Assembly: GCA_964006375.1 (NCBI GenBank)
Contig: OZ023270.1
Coordinates: 53,775,820 to 53,839,819 of the forward strand
Reading direction: 5' to 3'
Origin: Tillus elongatus
Taxonomy: Eukaryota > Arthropoda > Insecta > Coleoptera > Cleridae
DNA length: 64,000 bases
Under the pieces are notes generated by a model. It was not told where the DNA came from. It was given only the letters and a program-made list of their open reading frames with translations, and did not search any database. The position numbers and the translations under genes were made by a program. Within the stretch, counting starts at the first letter, position 1. Each line of letters starts with the position of its first letter. Shown one piece after another: positions 35,517 through 56,040 of this stretch.

Positions 35517-37894
35517 TTACATTTCACCGCCGCGGTCGAATTCTGACATTTCTTGATATGGCGTAAGACTGTGCATATGGACCACATTCACCTTGCTCTT
35601 TGGGCTCCTCTGAATGCGATAGACAACGTCATTGATCCTTTTGATCACCTTATACGGACCTTCCCATAATTTCTGTAGTTTCGGTGGCCGTCCTTTGCAT
35701 CGTACTGGATTGTACAACCGCACCCGATCTCCTTCTTTAAAACGTGCTGAATTAGCTCTCACATCATAACGGATCTTCACGCGGTCGCTTTTTACTCGTA
35801 TATGCATTCTGACCGCAGAATTGATGGCTTCTATTCTTCTTTCCAAATCTTTGATGCAAATCGAAGTTGCGTCGTTGATCAGAATGGAGCTCTAGCGATG
35901 CGCCAAATCTGCAGAAAAACTCATTCACCAATACTTCTGCAACTGTGGTGGCCTCTTGATTCGGGACCGCAAACACATCTGACCACTTGCCAAAATAATT
36001 CATGACTACAAGCATATAACGATTTCCTGCGTCTGTTCTATGGAAAGGACCAGCTATGTCGATTGCAATTCTTTCGAGTGAGGCTCCTACGTTGTACTGC
36101 TTCATTCGCCCCCTGGATTTTATTTAGGCCCCTTTCTGGATGCACACTCTTGTCAGATTTTCCACCATTCTTCCACATCAGCTCTACATCTTAACCAATA
36201 AACACGTTCCCTGACCTTCTCCAAAGTTTTCTTAACCTCTAAATGGCCTCCACCTGCTCCGCCATGGATCTCCTCGATCACCTCTCTAACTCTCGGCCAC
36301 GAAAGGACTATTTGCTTCAATATGCGGGTTCCATCCTCTGACTCCCAATTTCTGACCAGAAGACTATCTTTGATTTCAATAGTCCCATTGGGCCCAGTCA
36401 CTTTTGGTGGTAACGCATTTATCACTAACTTCAGACCAAGCGGGGTTTTCGTGGAAAGTCTCCTTCTATTTGTGGACTGTCTGGATATCAGGGTCTTCTT
36501 TTTGGTCCTCCAGTAATCTCTGTAGGTCCCATCGGTTAAGTGGTTGCACCGTTGTCCTCCTACACACTTCGAGATTTAACCCTTCTTTGTTTTCGGCAGA
36601 GATGCAATGCTTGCACTTTGGTGGGCAAGGTATCCTATATAGGGCGTTGGCATTAACGTTCTGTCATCCAGGGCGGTGTTCGATAGTAAAATTGTACTCT
36701 TGAAAGCGTACCTCGCCATCTGTCCCTCTGGATTTGTAAATTGAAGAAGCCAGCGTAAAGAAGCGTGGACGGTTCTCAGGAGAAGTTCTTGATCATGTAG
36801 ATATTTGTGAAAATGCGCCAACGTCTTGACAATGTTTTTTTCTCGTCACGCAATTGTACTTTTCTGCGTTGGGCAGGGCTCTACTGCAATACGCTACAAC
36901 CTTCTCTTGGCCTCCCTGTTCCTGGGACAGAACACCACTAATTTTAACATTGTTCACGTCTGTGTCCACAATAAACCTGTGACAAGACTGTTTTAACGCA
37001 TCGAATGCTCTTTCACAATCATTGGTCCAAATGAAAGTTGCCTTTTCTTCCGTCAGTTTATGCAGGGGTTTCGCGATGTCAGCAAACCTCTTTGCAAAAC
37101 GGCAGTAATATGTGCAGAGGCCCAGAAAACTACGCAGCTGCTGTAAATTGGTTGGGATGTCCCAGTTCATAATAGTCTGTCTTCTCTGGGTCGATTTTGA
37201 CTCCATCTGGGGTGATAATGTGGCCTAAATGCTTGACTGCTTTTTGAAAGAGACAGCATTTCTTTGGATTTGATTTCAAATTGGCTCCCTGTAATTTCTG
37301 AATTCTTCATGTGATCTTCGACCGACTTTCCTAAGATAATGACGTCATCTAGGTACACGAGGCATGTCTTCCAGTGCAAACCTCTTAGAACTGTCCTCAT
37401 TAGATGCTCAAATGTGGCTAGAGCACACAGCCCAAATGACGTAACGTTAAACTGACACAGTCCAAATTCAGTGGCATTTTCTTTGTCTACGGGCTCAATC
37501 TCGACTTGCCAGTAGCCACTTTTCAAGTCCAATTTCGAAAATAATCTTGCGCCTGCCAGTGTATGAAGTATATCATCAATTCTGGGAAGTGGGTGGCTGT
37601 CTTTCCTGGTGACATCATTTAACCGACGGTAATCTACACAAAACCTCGTGTAGCCGTCTTTCTTTTTAACTAACACTATTGGAGACGCCCAAGGGCTTTG
37701 GGATGGTTCTATAACTTGTGCCTCTTCATCTCCCTTAGCATGGCGTTAACTTCGTGCTGTTCCGCCAACGGTGCCCTTCTCGGTGGTTGCTTGATTAGTA
37801 TAGATGTCCCAGTCTCAATGTGATGGCGTACTAGGTCTCTTCTTCCAAAATCGTTCTTGTCAGTTACGAAAACACTTGAATATTGGGACAGCAA
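35517..37894 (-). pseudogene. gypsy pol: reverse transcriptase, RNase H, integrase (broken)
   Basis: Reverse transcriptase lies at about 37890-37170: the KDGYTRFCVDYRRLN block, then FSKLDLKSGYWQ, and the catalytic VYLDDVII (YxDD) motif. RNase H covers about 37200-36580. Integrase follows with an HGG...H zinc-binding start near 36430-36150, and a core with IAIDIAGPF and LHSDQRRNF (two catalytic Asp) near 36105-35770. The C-terminal part (35846-35517) has the basic GPYKVIKRINDVVYRIQ segment typical of integrase tails. Frameshifts separate RT, RNase H and integrase pieces (near 37170-37200, 36800, 36430-36110 and 35770-35850), so this copy is dead. Confidence 0.92.
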
Positions 37895-38790
37895 TTTAGC
37901 AACTGCTTGCTTCTTTTGTGAAGAAACACTTCCACTATAGCTCCTGCTAAGATGTCGCGTAGATGTTCTGGAAGTGGTTCATCTGGGATGGACGAGGCTG
38001 GTTCTTCTTGGTCGTGGCAACGCCGCATGATGGTTACCGGAGAGAATGTTCCGATTTCGGAGCCTTTGGGAATCTTCTGATCAAAGCTTTTAAGGTTGAC
38101 CATTTCTGACAGTTGCCAGTTCTTTTGCTTGAACAAGAGTTGGCCGACTAGTAGAACTTTCTTTAAAATATCATGGTCTTCTTGTTCTATAATGCCCAGC
38201 ACTTGTTCCGAAATAGCTCCAACTATCTTCACTGGGACAATACTCTCACAATGGGATCTTACAATGACATCTTCTTTGGCCGTGACTTTTCGAACTGCAA
38301 GGTGATTGACAGTCGACATAACTACTTTTTCATCACCGATATTCAAAGCATTGTTCGCAAGATCTAACGTGATACCGTGACCTTGCGGTACATCTAGACC
38401 AACTATAATAGGGTCTCCTATTGCGGCAACAATAACTCGCTGTTTAGTCTTCCAAACTCCAATTTGTACGTTGACGTCAGTCTCACCAAATACACGAATC
38501 TGTTTGCCACCAGATGCAGTCACTTTGTAGACTCTTTCTGACTCTCTTACCCGATATATTGGTACCATATCACGACGGATAATCGTTCTAGATAGGCCGG
38601 TGTCTACAACCTTTTGAGCCTTCTTGTCGCTGATGTATCCGTCTACAACGAGCGTGTTGCCAGAATCGTTGACCAGTGAAATAGCTGGCGACTTCGGGAC
38701 ATTGTGGTGGGCAGGAAGCTCTCGCCCCATAAAGCTGCATTTAGTTTTCCTGTACATTGGTTGATGACGATCTTGGAGCCCGGCATTCAC
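37864..38790 (-). pseudogene. gypsy aspartic protease and linker
   Basis: The protein contains VVDTGLSRTIIRRD, the retropepsin D-T-G active-site motif with TG followed by L-S instead of the more common A-x. Flanking β-strand-like hydrophobic segments and a downstream GDPIIVGLD segment also fit retroviral proteases. It lies between the gag zinc knuckle and RT. The frame is open for 308 codons, the longest surviving piece of this element, but is cut off from both neighbours. Confidence 0.82.
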
Positions 38791-39365
38791 TTCTCATGTG
38801 CCCCACCTTGCCACAGTTTCAACAGCGTATGGCATTTGCACGACGAGCCTGCGTTGGCTCCTTGTGAGGAGTGGGCTTAATCTGTTCTAGTATCTTCTCT
38901 AGTAGCTGCATGACCTTGTTTTATTTTCTTCTCCTGGGACTTGGAGACTGCTAACTCTCTCATTGCCTTTAAAAGCTTGCTTGTCAGCTACAAATTCTAG
39001 CGAATGTGCCAAAGCATCTTTCAAGTTTTTATGTCTCGCCATCCTCAGCGCCGGTTAAGTGTCGGTATCCCTGATGCCGTCAATGAATGTTTGCAGTGAT
39101 AGCTGATTTAAAAGTTCCACCGGGGCTGTGGGGTAAGCTGATCATGTTAGTGTGGCAAGGTCCGCTTCGAATTGCTGCAGACTTTCACCTGATTTCTGAC
39201 AGCGACTTCTTCGCTGAGTTTGATGCAGCTGTTGTAAATGCTGCTCTCCAAATCTCATTTCTAGGTAATACAGAATGCTGTTGAGACTTTCCTGTCCTTC
39301 CCTGAGAATTCCTTGGAGCACATCTAGGGCATTTCCTCTGAGAGCTACAATTAATGAAGTCGTTT

Positions 39366-39417
<52 letters not shown>

Positions 39418-40053
39418 CCCAACCATTTGCTGTAGCAGCGGCTTCGAACTGACGTAGATAACTACGCCCTGAGACTGAGCCATCAAATGTGGGGACCTTA
39501 GTTCTTACGGCGGGGCTATCTTCGAGCCTGATGAATAGGGTATCATACTTCTTTTCTAGTGATTTCATTTTCTCCTGTGCCTCCGCTTGTATCTCTCTTG
39601 CACATCGTCGCTGATACATCTTACTCGACTTTCTACTTGTTGGAAGATGTCGCCTTTACCTGCTTCATACGTTCGTCCACAAATGAAGTAATATTCTCAA
39701 TTAGGCTGGCTTGTTCCTGCAGATTTTTTTTGTTTCTTCATCTACTCTTCTCATTACTTCCTTTGCTTCTTCATTACTTTTTTCTGACTCCTTCGTCCCT
39801 TTTTCTATGTTCCTTTCTCGTCTCTTTTTCTCAGGTCTTCTTTCACTTCTTCGTCTCTTTTTCTGGCTTCCTGATCTCATTTTCCCAGCTCTTCTTTCGC
39901 TCCTTCATGTCTTTTAATCGGCCATTCTTTCACTTCTTTATCTCTTTTTCTCAGCTTCTCTTACGCTTCTTCATTTCTTTTTTGGCTTCTTCATCTCTTT
40001 TTCTGGTTTCTTGTTGTATTTTTTAAATCAATTCCAATAGTTGGGTGTCCATA
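38775..40053 (-). pseudogene. gypsy gag with CCHC knuckle and (GA)n expansion
   Basis: The candidate start MDTQLLELI lies at about 40053, followed within ten codons by a stop. A highly charged Lys/Glu/Arg region follows (about 40020-39600, coiled-coil-like, also with stops). The gag core at about 39500-39140 includes LQQFEADLATLT. A zinc knuckle C-X2-C-X4-H-X4-C (CNCGKVGHMRSEC) lies at about 38790-38830. Gag would package the element RNA. The (CT)n run on the plus strand reads as Arg-Glu repeats inside gag. Confidence 0.8.
39370..39415. repeat. (CT)n microsatellite inside gag
   Basis: TCTCTC run that reads as alternating Arg-Glu on the coding (minus) strand; it interrupts the gag core and probably arose after insertion. 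Confidence 0.95.
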
Positions 40054-40228
40054 TTGGCTGTTACGCTACGTGTCGTAGGCATAGGCCTACTTATAGCTGG
40101 TACACAGTTTGTTCTGTCCCAAAAATACAACCAGTTTGTTAATTCTTACACTAGTCTTCCAGATATTTCAGAAATTTACACGTTGCTCAACGAATATTCT
40201 GGAAAATATCTTCTTTAGCAGCTTAAAA

Positions 40229-40246
40229 ATTCCACTTCTGACACCA
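40229..40246 (-). other. Primer-binding site of the gypsy element
   Basis: On the minus strand, just after the 5' LTR, the sequence reads TGGTGTCAGAAGTGGAAT. A TGG start complementary to a tRNA 3' CCA end in this position marks the minus-strand primer site. I do not assign the tRNA. Confidence 0.7.
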
Positions 40247-40582
40247 GTTATTATGTTCTTCGGGGTTCTGGATTAGTTGACATATTTCTCTCTATTACTA
40301 AATGTCCATAGAACTAATTTCACTATATGTCTTCTATGATCGCTTATTATACACCAACGCTAACTCGTTACTGACAGACTCCCTTTATCTTCAGCTCGCC
40401 TATTTACATTGTCCATAGAGTAGTTCTAAGCCTTTCTACATTGCTAAATATCTGTCATTTCTAGTTCATTCTAGAAATATAACTAGAGTATTCGCAGTTA
40501 CCGACACACTTTACAATATGCCTGTGACCATAGAAGTAACAAAATTCATAAACGCAATTCTCGTAGAGACGGATATGGTAAT
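40247..40582 (-). repeat. 5' LTR of the gypsy element
   Basis: It matches the 3' LTR over nearly its full length, with many substitutions, and lacks a stretch of about 50 bases present near the inner edge of the other (35170-35230). Confidence 0.88.
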
Positions 40583-40594
40583 ATGTAATTTAAA

Positions 40595-40972
40595 TACAGA
40601 TGTAGAGACTTTTTCGCAAATAAATGCTTCTCTAACCGGTTTCGCCTTTTACGGAATCCTCAGGCAGAAGAAAATTTAATTTATTTATAGGCATCCATGA
40701 CAATAAAATCCGATGCTATATTAAAGTAATTTGATCAAAAAATTATTTTAAAATCTGAACGCAACAAGTGCGTTAATGTAGCGAATTTTCATAAAGATCT
40801 TTTATGTCCCAAAAATGGAGATTTAAAGAAAACATTGAATCTCCGAAAATAATGATGTTGATTTGACAAAATTTGGTATCTACACATGTTGCCTTTATAA
40901 AAGCTCAGTTACATACCAACATTGAGTTTTGTAGAAAATGCGCTATCATAACCCACGCGCTGCACAGAAGCT
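40595..40972. repeat. Family D arm followed by a small CGCAAC/GTGCGTT inverted-repeat element
   Basis: GATGTAGAGACTTTTTCGCA to about 40690 is one arm of the foldback family seen at 14640 and 21765. Next, about 40757-40972 is bounded by TCTGAACGCAACAAGTGCGT and, inverted, CGCGCTGCACAGA, degenerate versions of the terminal motif of the 46562-46885 element. Confidence 0.5.
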
Positions 40973-41600
40973 TTGCAACAGTTTATGTATAGTTTGTTCG
41001 TTTGTATTTTTATTGTTAAAGAGAGTCATGTCTTCAAATTTATTTAAGACATCGCTTGTCTAATTCGAATGAATCTTTCTGAAAATATTTTAGTCAAACA
41101 AAGAACGATTGCTTTTGAAACAGAAATTTATGACCTTATAAAACACACTTCTTGGATTATATTATATTCTCCATAGCTCAACTGGAACCAAGCTAATGGC
41201 AACTGAGATCGGAGCTTGTAATGAGTAGTTATTACGTAATTGTCACTAATTCTACGACTCGGTGGTGAAAATAACTTTATATTAAACATTAGCCGTGACA
41301 ATTACGTAATTTTCACCACTTAAAACTACTTTAGAGTTACACAACTTCGTATAAGCTACTTTAAAGGTATTAGAAACGTCGTCGTTACTCATAAACTGAC
41401 TTAAAAGTTCTGGAAACTGGAAGGTTGCAAACGACCGCACCAAAAACTCTATTATGATAATAAAATACTACATCAACGTTGCAGCCACTTTCAAGTAGCT
41501 TTAATAGTTGCCTCGACGTCCAGTCTCTTCACATTACACCTAATAGTTGTGGAACCTCTTGGTGATATACTCTGGTCGAAGTCATGTTACCTCTACTTAA
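40973..41600. other. No gene or classified repeat
   Basis: Nothing supported. This lies between the gypsy/foldback cluster and the hammerhead-bearing tandem repeat. Confidence 0.4.
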
Positions 41601-41616
41601 AGAAGTGGATAATTAG

Positions 41617-41661
41617 AACCGCAGACTGATGTCGCTCTAATTAGAGCTCATCAGTACGGTA
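41617..41661 (-). ncRNA. Degenerate inverted hammerhead ribozyme copy
   Basis: On the minus strand: ACCGTA, CTGATGA, GCTCTAATTAGAGC, then GACATCAGTC and TGCGGTT. Stem I and stem II are kept and the first core box is intact, but GAAA has become GACA, so activity is unlikely. It faces the tandem copies downstream. Confidence 0.6.
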
Positions 41662-41740
41662 TACTAATTACAGCTGACAATTTACAAAATTGTTAGGTGG
41701 TTATACACAATCTCCATTTTATAACATTTTGTGTTATTTG

Positions 41741-41776
41741 GAGATCTAATTAGACCGAAACCTGTCTGCGGTTATA
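41741..41776 (+). ncRNA. Partial hammerhead ribozyme (3' half only)
   Basis: GATCTAATTAGACCGAAACC and TGTCTGCGGTTAT keep stem II, GAAAC and the GUC cleavage triplet. The CTGATGA box and the 5' strand of stem I are missing through the deletion that shortened this unit. Confidence 0.6.
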
Positions 41777-42034
41777 ATTATGGTGAGAATACATGTAGCC
41801 TTACATACATTGTCCCTATATTAGGGAAGAAATGGGCCAGGGCTGACAATTTACAATATTGTTAGTTGGTTGTACACAGTCTCCATTTTATAACATTTTA
41901 TGTTACTTGGAGCTGCCGTGACAACATACTACCTAGTTCCGTACCGAGATGGCGACGCTGTCGTACATCTCACAATGTTCTAGGGAGCTGGCTACCATGG
42001 CCGTGTTACTTTATAGGTTTGTTCTCGCTTAGTA

Positions 42035-42079
42035 GACCGTACTGATGAGCTCTAATTAGAGCGAAACCGGTCTGCGGTT
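42035..42079 (+). ncRNA. Type I hammerhead ribozyme with dimer-type stem III
   Basis: Stem I is ACCGUA (42036-42041) paired with UGCGGU (42073-42078), six pairs with one G-U. The core CUGAUGA is at 42042-42048. Stem II is GCUCU-AAUU-AGAGC (42049-42062), a perfect 5-bp stem with a tetraloop. The core GAAA is at 42063-42066. CCGGUC follows, with cleavage expected after C42072 (GUC). Every invariant hammerhead residue is present. Stem III would be ACC/GGU with no loop, so one molecule cannot close it. The palindrome ACCGGU instead allows two copies to pair, as known for minimal tandem hammerheads. Self-cleavage is inferred, not shown. Confidence 0.82.
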
Positions 42080-42280
42080 ATGATTATGGTGAGAATACAT
42101 CTAGCCTTACATACATTGTCCCTATATTAGGGAAAAAATGGGCCTGGGCGGATAACTTACAAAATTGTTAGTTAGTTGTACACAGTATCCAATAACACAT
42201 TTTGTGTTATCTGGAGCTATCGTGACAATATACTACCTGGTTCCGCACCGAGATGGCGACCCTGTCGTACATCTTCCAAT

Positions 42281-43354
42281 AAAAGAAGAACAGTTCTCCC
42301 ATCAAAGAATGTATTTCACAGCTATATGTGTTATGTTTTAACAGAAGATTTAACTTTCTTTATACCAAATGATTTATCTAACAAATCTTGCAACGTTGCG
42401 ATATTACCACGGAGTGCCCTGTTTCGATTCCCACTGGTCGCAGTTTCTATATTTGTGATTGCTTTGGTCTAGCCAAGCTAAACATAGCAAGATCCATCAA
42501 TTAATGGACACGAAAGAAAACAATTAAATGACTGAAAAACTCCACACGACACAGAGACAGACACATTCGCCAATATTTACAAAAGATCTGCTGGGAAGGA
42601 ACAGAAATGGCTTTTAAATAATAGGATGTCTGTTAACAAGACACTGCAGACTCAATAACAACATGAGCCAAATGAGCCTAACAGACAAAGTACTAGCCCG
42701 ATTCTGCCAAAAATAAGACGATACGTTATTATGTGTCGTGTTAATGTAAAAGTCTAACGAGGTTGAGGTTTCAATCACTTGGCGAAGAAAAACCTAATGC
42801 TAAAAGCTACATAAAGGAACCCCTGTCGAGACTATAGAACCTGATCAAGAAAATAAGGATTGACATGCGCTCTAGAGATTTGGGCAATAAAGGTCACGGT
42901 GACAATAACTAAATGACCCTAGCTCCTCCACTTCAATCTTAAAAATGGTTCTATTTTGCATCTTTTATCTCTTTCTTTGTAATCTTTCCCCCACAGTCTG
43001 CCCAAATCTGTAAAGTATTGTGTGATTTCTCCTACAATGTCCCATATAAAATATTTTTAAACGTAAAATTCACACTTGCTAGTTTTGTTAATAAATATAT
43101 AAACATCTAACCCTGTTTAATTCACTCTGTGATAATGGCAAATTTGTTATTATCTAATTTAATCACCCGTTTAAAAGTTATGATTGTTTGAATTAGTTTC
43201 TTTAAAATATACCTACAAGTTCCAACCGCAAGTTTCAAATTACTTAAAGTTAATACATTAACGAATTAAAGACGCATATAATAAAGGTTTAAGCATTCTA
43301 ATCACACTTGTAATTGTCCACAGTTGCGTGTAGTTTCACACATACTTGTTTCAG
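42281..43354. other. Intron sequence before protease exon 2; no gene
   Basis: A signal-peptide-like frame at 42945 (MVLFCIFYLFLCNLSPT) is followed by a GTAAAG donor, but in phase 2, and joining it to 43355 gives an early stop. Otherwise nothing is recognised. The acceptor CACATACTTGTTTCAG sits at 43339-43354. Confidence 0.45.
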
Positions 43355-52356
<9,002 letters not shown>

Positions 52357-53060
52357 AGATGACTAACGCAACATTGATTTGTTTGTCAATTTTTGTTACT
52401 GTTGCTGTGATAAGAGTAAACAATATGTGATTTTGTGTAAAATCTTTAGTATTTGTAGTAAAATTGTGTGGAAGAGAGTATTATAAGAATATTAAAAATA
52501 ATCTAAATAATCGAAGTTTTGTCTATTTCTTTATTTTTAGTTTTCAATGCTCACAATTTTTTTGAATAAAAATCACATAAATTAATAACTAGGAAGATAT
52601 TCTTATGTATTAATAAAATCTTAACTCGAAAAAATAATGAAAATCATATACAAATAAAATAAATAAAGTAAAAATTTGTGATATTTTATTGCTAACAATT
52701 TGTGTAAAATCTAACCAAAATTATATGTAGGAATTCTTATTAAGCGCATTTTTATGAATTTCACTCGTATACACCGCATGGTTATGGAAAGCTTGTTACG
52801 TGGAAGGAAAATTTTCTTATATCCACTTCTTCAGCATTTTTTATTTTTTAAAACATGTATGTTATGTGAAACTGAGGTATTCAATAACCTGCTTTTCAAA
52901 AACCTTTTCAGATAACATCGCTATTAAAAATCAAAATCTAATACATTAACAGTACAAAAACATTATTATTAATTAATAATAGTTTACGCACAGATAATAT
53001 TCTGTCAGAGACATTTGTAAAATAAATATAACATTATCTCGCTTATATACGAGAAATTTG
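52357..53060 (+). other. Protease 3' flank with candidate polyadenylation signals
   Basis: AATAAA occurs at about 52565 and again near 52613 and 52655, after a run of T/A-rich sequence. Any of these could end the transcript. No other gene is seen before the LINE fragment. Confidence 0.5.
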
Positions 53061-53061
53061 A

Positions 53062-53870
53062 TGAAAATAAACAATGTATGTGTGGCTTTGTGGACCTGGA
53101 AAAAGCTTTCGACACAGTGGATTATACGAAATTGTTGAATGTACTTGAGAACGTGGATTTGAAAGGGATCGGACTGGAACTTATCTGGACTTATCTTGAT
53201 AGACAGCAACGACCATTTTTTATGAACAGCATATTTAGTCTGCATATATCTAGTAAAATTATTAGATATGCTGACTACACTGCTGTTTTCTTTAAAGATG
53301 ATACATGGTCCAGACTCAAGCAAAACGCAGAAGTCGTATTGGCTCAAAATTAGTTTGACAGTCGATCGTTAGAGAAGATATGGCGAAAACTACTTACTAG
53401 CCCTTCTCGTTCAACAATGCCTCAAGGCCAGATTTCACATCACTTTACATTCGTGGGAAGAAAAATTGACGTTTCTGAGTCGGTCAGATATTTGGGTGTA
53501 TTTTGACAGACACATAAAATGGGATTTACACACAAATTGCACCATAAAAAATACGACTGGTCATTAATTTAAAAATTTGAAAAATATACTACGGCTGCAA
53601 GGACTAAGAAGTGTATATTACGCACTTGTAGAAGCACACTTTCATTGTGGTATACTTAGATGGGGAGACGCAGATGAATGGTCTGGGAGTGATGCAGAAG
53701 AGAATCCTAAGAATAATGCTATGTGAAGAGTCAACATACTCTTCGAGAAACTTGTATACTGAAAGCCAAATGTTCAACCAAAGAATAGATACCCAAACAA
53801 CTGGGTCAGAAACAGAAATGTCAATAATCATCGTATGGTTTGCGCTGAGATTGCCATAACTCGCGGAAAC
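53062..53870 (+). pseudogene. Non-LTR retrotransposon (LINE) reverse transcriptase remnant
   Basis: GFVDLEKAFDTVDYTKLLNV is the first catalytic block of LINE reverse transcriptases. A YADYTAVFFKDD segment stands where YADD is expected, with the second Asp replaced by Tyr. Later pieces in other frames give a RYLGV..., then VYYALVEAHFHCGI..W, then MQKRILRIMLCEESTYSS, all typical of the C-terminal RT region. Many frameshifts and stops make it dead. It lies in the 3' flank of the protease gene. Confidence 0.85.
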
Positions 53871-54219
53871 AGCTAACCTTGAACATAATAATTAAAAATC
53901 ACTCGATGTCAGATTCTGAACAAATTATAAAATGGGCCAGTTAAGTGGGGCATTTGTGTGTGTCGGTTTAGACGTTTAATAGCAGAGATGTAATTTATGT
54001 GCATACACCAGACAAAAGCTGCAGCAAAAATTAAATAGATATGTACTGATTTTGAATATATTACGTACACTTTCATAACCCAATTCACCACCAATCATTG
54101 TGTTTTATACATTTCACGACCGTTCAATTAACAAAGTTACCTTTGAAAATAAACTGTTTACTGAGATAGGAGGTAGGCTCATTAGGACGTCACGACTATC
54201 AAATAAATGTATGCAAGTT
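53871..54219. other. No gene recognised
   Basis: Nothing supported between the LINE remnant and the partial AT-core repeat. Confidence 0.4.
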
Positions 54220-54288
54220 GAGTGTGAATTACGACCTCTAGAACACATATCTCTCTCGGATCAGTTTGAATTTTCATACAAAACATAT

Positions 54289-54380
<92 letters not shown>
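54220..54380 (+). repeat. AT-core repeat, left half only
   Basis: GACCTCTAGAACACATATCT and CAGTTTGAATTTTCATAC match the left half of the family. The (AT)n tract at 54294-54373 follows, but the conserved right half is missing. Confidence 0.6.
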
Positions 54381-54571
54381 TCTATATATCTATTTATATA
54401 TAATTATGTTTTTTCGTACGCGATTGTCCAAAAAAATTAATTTATTTATTTAAGTGGTATAATTATTACAGTCTAAAATCGATTATAAAAATATGTCATT
54501 CAAAACAACATGTAAAGTTACAGCGACTGAATGCCGTAGTGTTCTAGAGAATTAACATAAATGCAAACGTC

Positions 54572-56035
54572 TTAATAAGTACTCTTGCACAAGTCACTAA
54601 TCTTGATAATGCATGGCTTCCGGATTCGTCGTATTATGTATGATGAGAATATACAGGGATGTAACTCCTTCACCCCTAAATCTTTAACACGTCCTCCTGT
54701 TGGGACACTTCCTCGATTTGGGATTTCCTGTTGGATTTGTATAGGATGCTCTAAATTTTTCTTCTTAAAAGAAACAGAAGTACAATGGAAACAACAATGG
54801 GTATACCAATGGTAATGGCTAAGTGGAAATACGGGATGCAATGGAGGCTATTGTACTTGAGACAGTGCTTCTTTTAACTTCTTGTATTCTTTCAAATGAA
54901 TTGGCTTAAAATGTATATGATGTTGAGGTGTCGAGTTGCAGCTCTGCACTTCTATTGGTTGTAGCGTCAAATTGGTAGCAACGTCTTCATACGTTTCTTC
55001 ACTGATCTTAACTTTGCAGAAATTGAGGGATGTCATTAGACCGTTTCCCTGGAAGATTTTTCGTTCTAACGATGTTTTGCAATTTTCCACAATAGTGGTT
55101 GCTGAGCTAGTGGATATTAGGTTCTGGCCATTCTGCAGCTGAGTTGACACTTCGTAGGGGTTCATTACTTTGGCAGAAGTGCAATTTTGTAAGGTGTTAA
55201 GCTGACAATGTTATTCTCGTGGGCGATTATTGCATATATCCACGCCTTCTATAGAGGGGCACCTCTCTTGGGCCCATAAGTTTGAAGAGGATCTTTCTAA
55301 ATAGTATGAGCTGGGTGGTACCAGGAGAATATAATTTTGTGGTATGGGATAAGCACGAAAATAACAGCCAGGATTGGGAGGTAGGATAGGAACTTTTAAC
55401 AGGCATACAATCGTATCCTTAAGCGATAATATATGAAATTTGGTAAATTCTACAACTTTAAAAACATGATTTTAGTCAGAGTCGATCAATTTATTTCTGT
55501 CATGACTTAACTTTAAGTGATCAATAATATTTATTATCAGATCACTAGTGGTAAAGAGCTCTATATTAGTAATTTCGTTAAAACTTAAAGAAATAGTTCT
55601 TTGAATATCGCTATATTATGGAGCAATTTAACAGCTACGTGAATTTGAAAATGAATTTTACTCGACAAGTCTCTTTAACTATCTAAGGTGGAAAAAGTCT
55701 GATAAATATGATCTAGATTTTGATAAATAATTCTTTGGCCTTTTTCGTTCCCTTGTGTAAGTATATTAGCAAATGAATTTAAATGATCAATTTGGGTAGT
55801 TATATCTTCTTGATTTTGGAAAAGGTTATCTAAATTTTTAATTTCTCTTAAGTCTTCTTGGTCGAGATTTCTTGTTATCATTTTAATTAAAGAGCCTGCT
55901 CCGTTTATTAATCCGCATTTACTTCTGTGCATTGTTAGTTTTTGTAGTTCATTATTTAATCGTGACAAATGGTCATCTAAAATTTTTATTAAATATTTAC
56001 TATCGTTCGTTAGTTGCAGACATTTGTCCAGTGTT
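54572..56035 (-). pseudogene. Errantivirus env-like remnant
   Basis: Three pieces in order: about 55968-55675, 55165-54848 and 54841-54572. The first contains a basic cleavage-site-like RSK followed by a Gly-rich hydrophobic segment, as in baculovirus-F-related insect Env proteins. The last basic residue expected at the cleavage site is Cys here. The middle piece is the ectodomain and the last one ends in a hydrophobic segment and a polar tail. Frames are interrupted between all three pieces. Confidence 0.75.
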
Positions 56036-56040
56036 TAAAA

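Larger units (their letters stand above)
35130..40582 (-). mobile_element. Degraded Ty3/gypsy LTR retrotransposon, ~5.45 kb
   Basis: Two LTRs (35130-35505 and 40247-40582) enclose gag, protease, reverse transcriptase, RNase H and integrase, in that order on the minus strand. This order (integrase after RNase H) defines Ty3/gypsy. A purine-rich tract precedes the 3' LTR and a TGG-starting primer site follows the 5' LTR. The LTRs differ at many positions and the frames are broken, so the copy is old. No clear flanking target duplication was found. Confidence 0.92.
41671..42280 (+). repeat. Tandem repeat, period ~306 bp, hammerhead-bearing
   Basis: Units align by CTGACAATTTACAAAATTGT-type starts (41671, 41842, 42145), TCCATTTTATAACATTTT, CGAGATGGCGACGCTGTCGT, and the post-ribozyme segment GTCTGCGGTTATAATTATGG (41764 and 42070, 306 apart). 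The first unit is shortened by about 130 bases and the last is truncated near 42280. Tandem units of about 300 bp each carrying a type I hammerhead is the layout described for animal retrozymes and for the tandem terminal repeats of Penelope-like elements. No protein is coded here. Confidence 0.75.

Noticed and set aside
39559..40026. 155-codon hydrophobic Phe/Ser-rich frame on the plus strand
   Set aside because: It is the antisense of the Lys/Glu-rich gag coiled-coil region.
35130..40582. Target-site duplication of the gypsy element
   Set aside because: The flanking 4-6 bases on the two sides do not match.
42945..43010. Signal-peptide-like exon close to protease exon 2 (MVLFCIFYLFLCNLSPT)
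   Set aside because: Its donor is in phase 2, and joining to 43355 gives a stop after a few codons.
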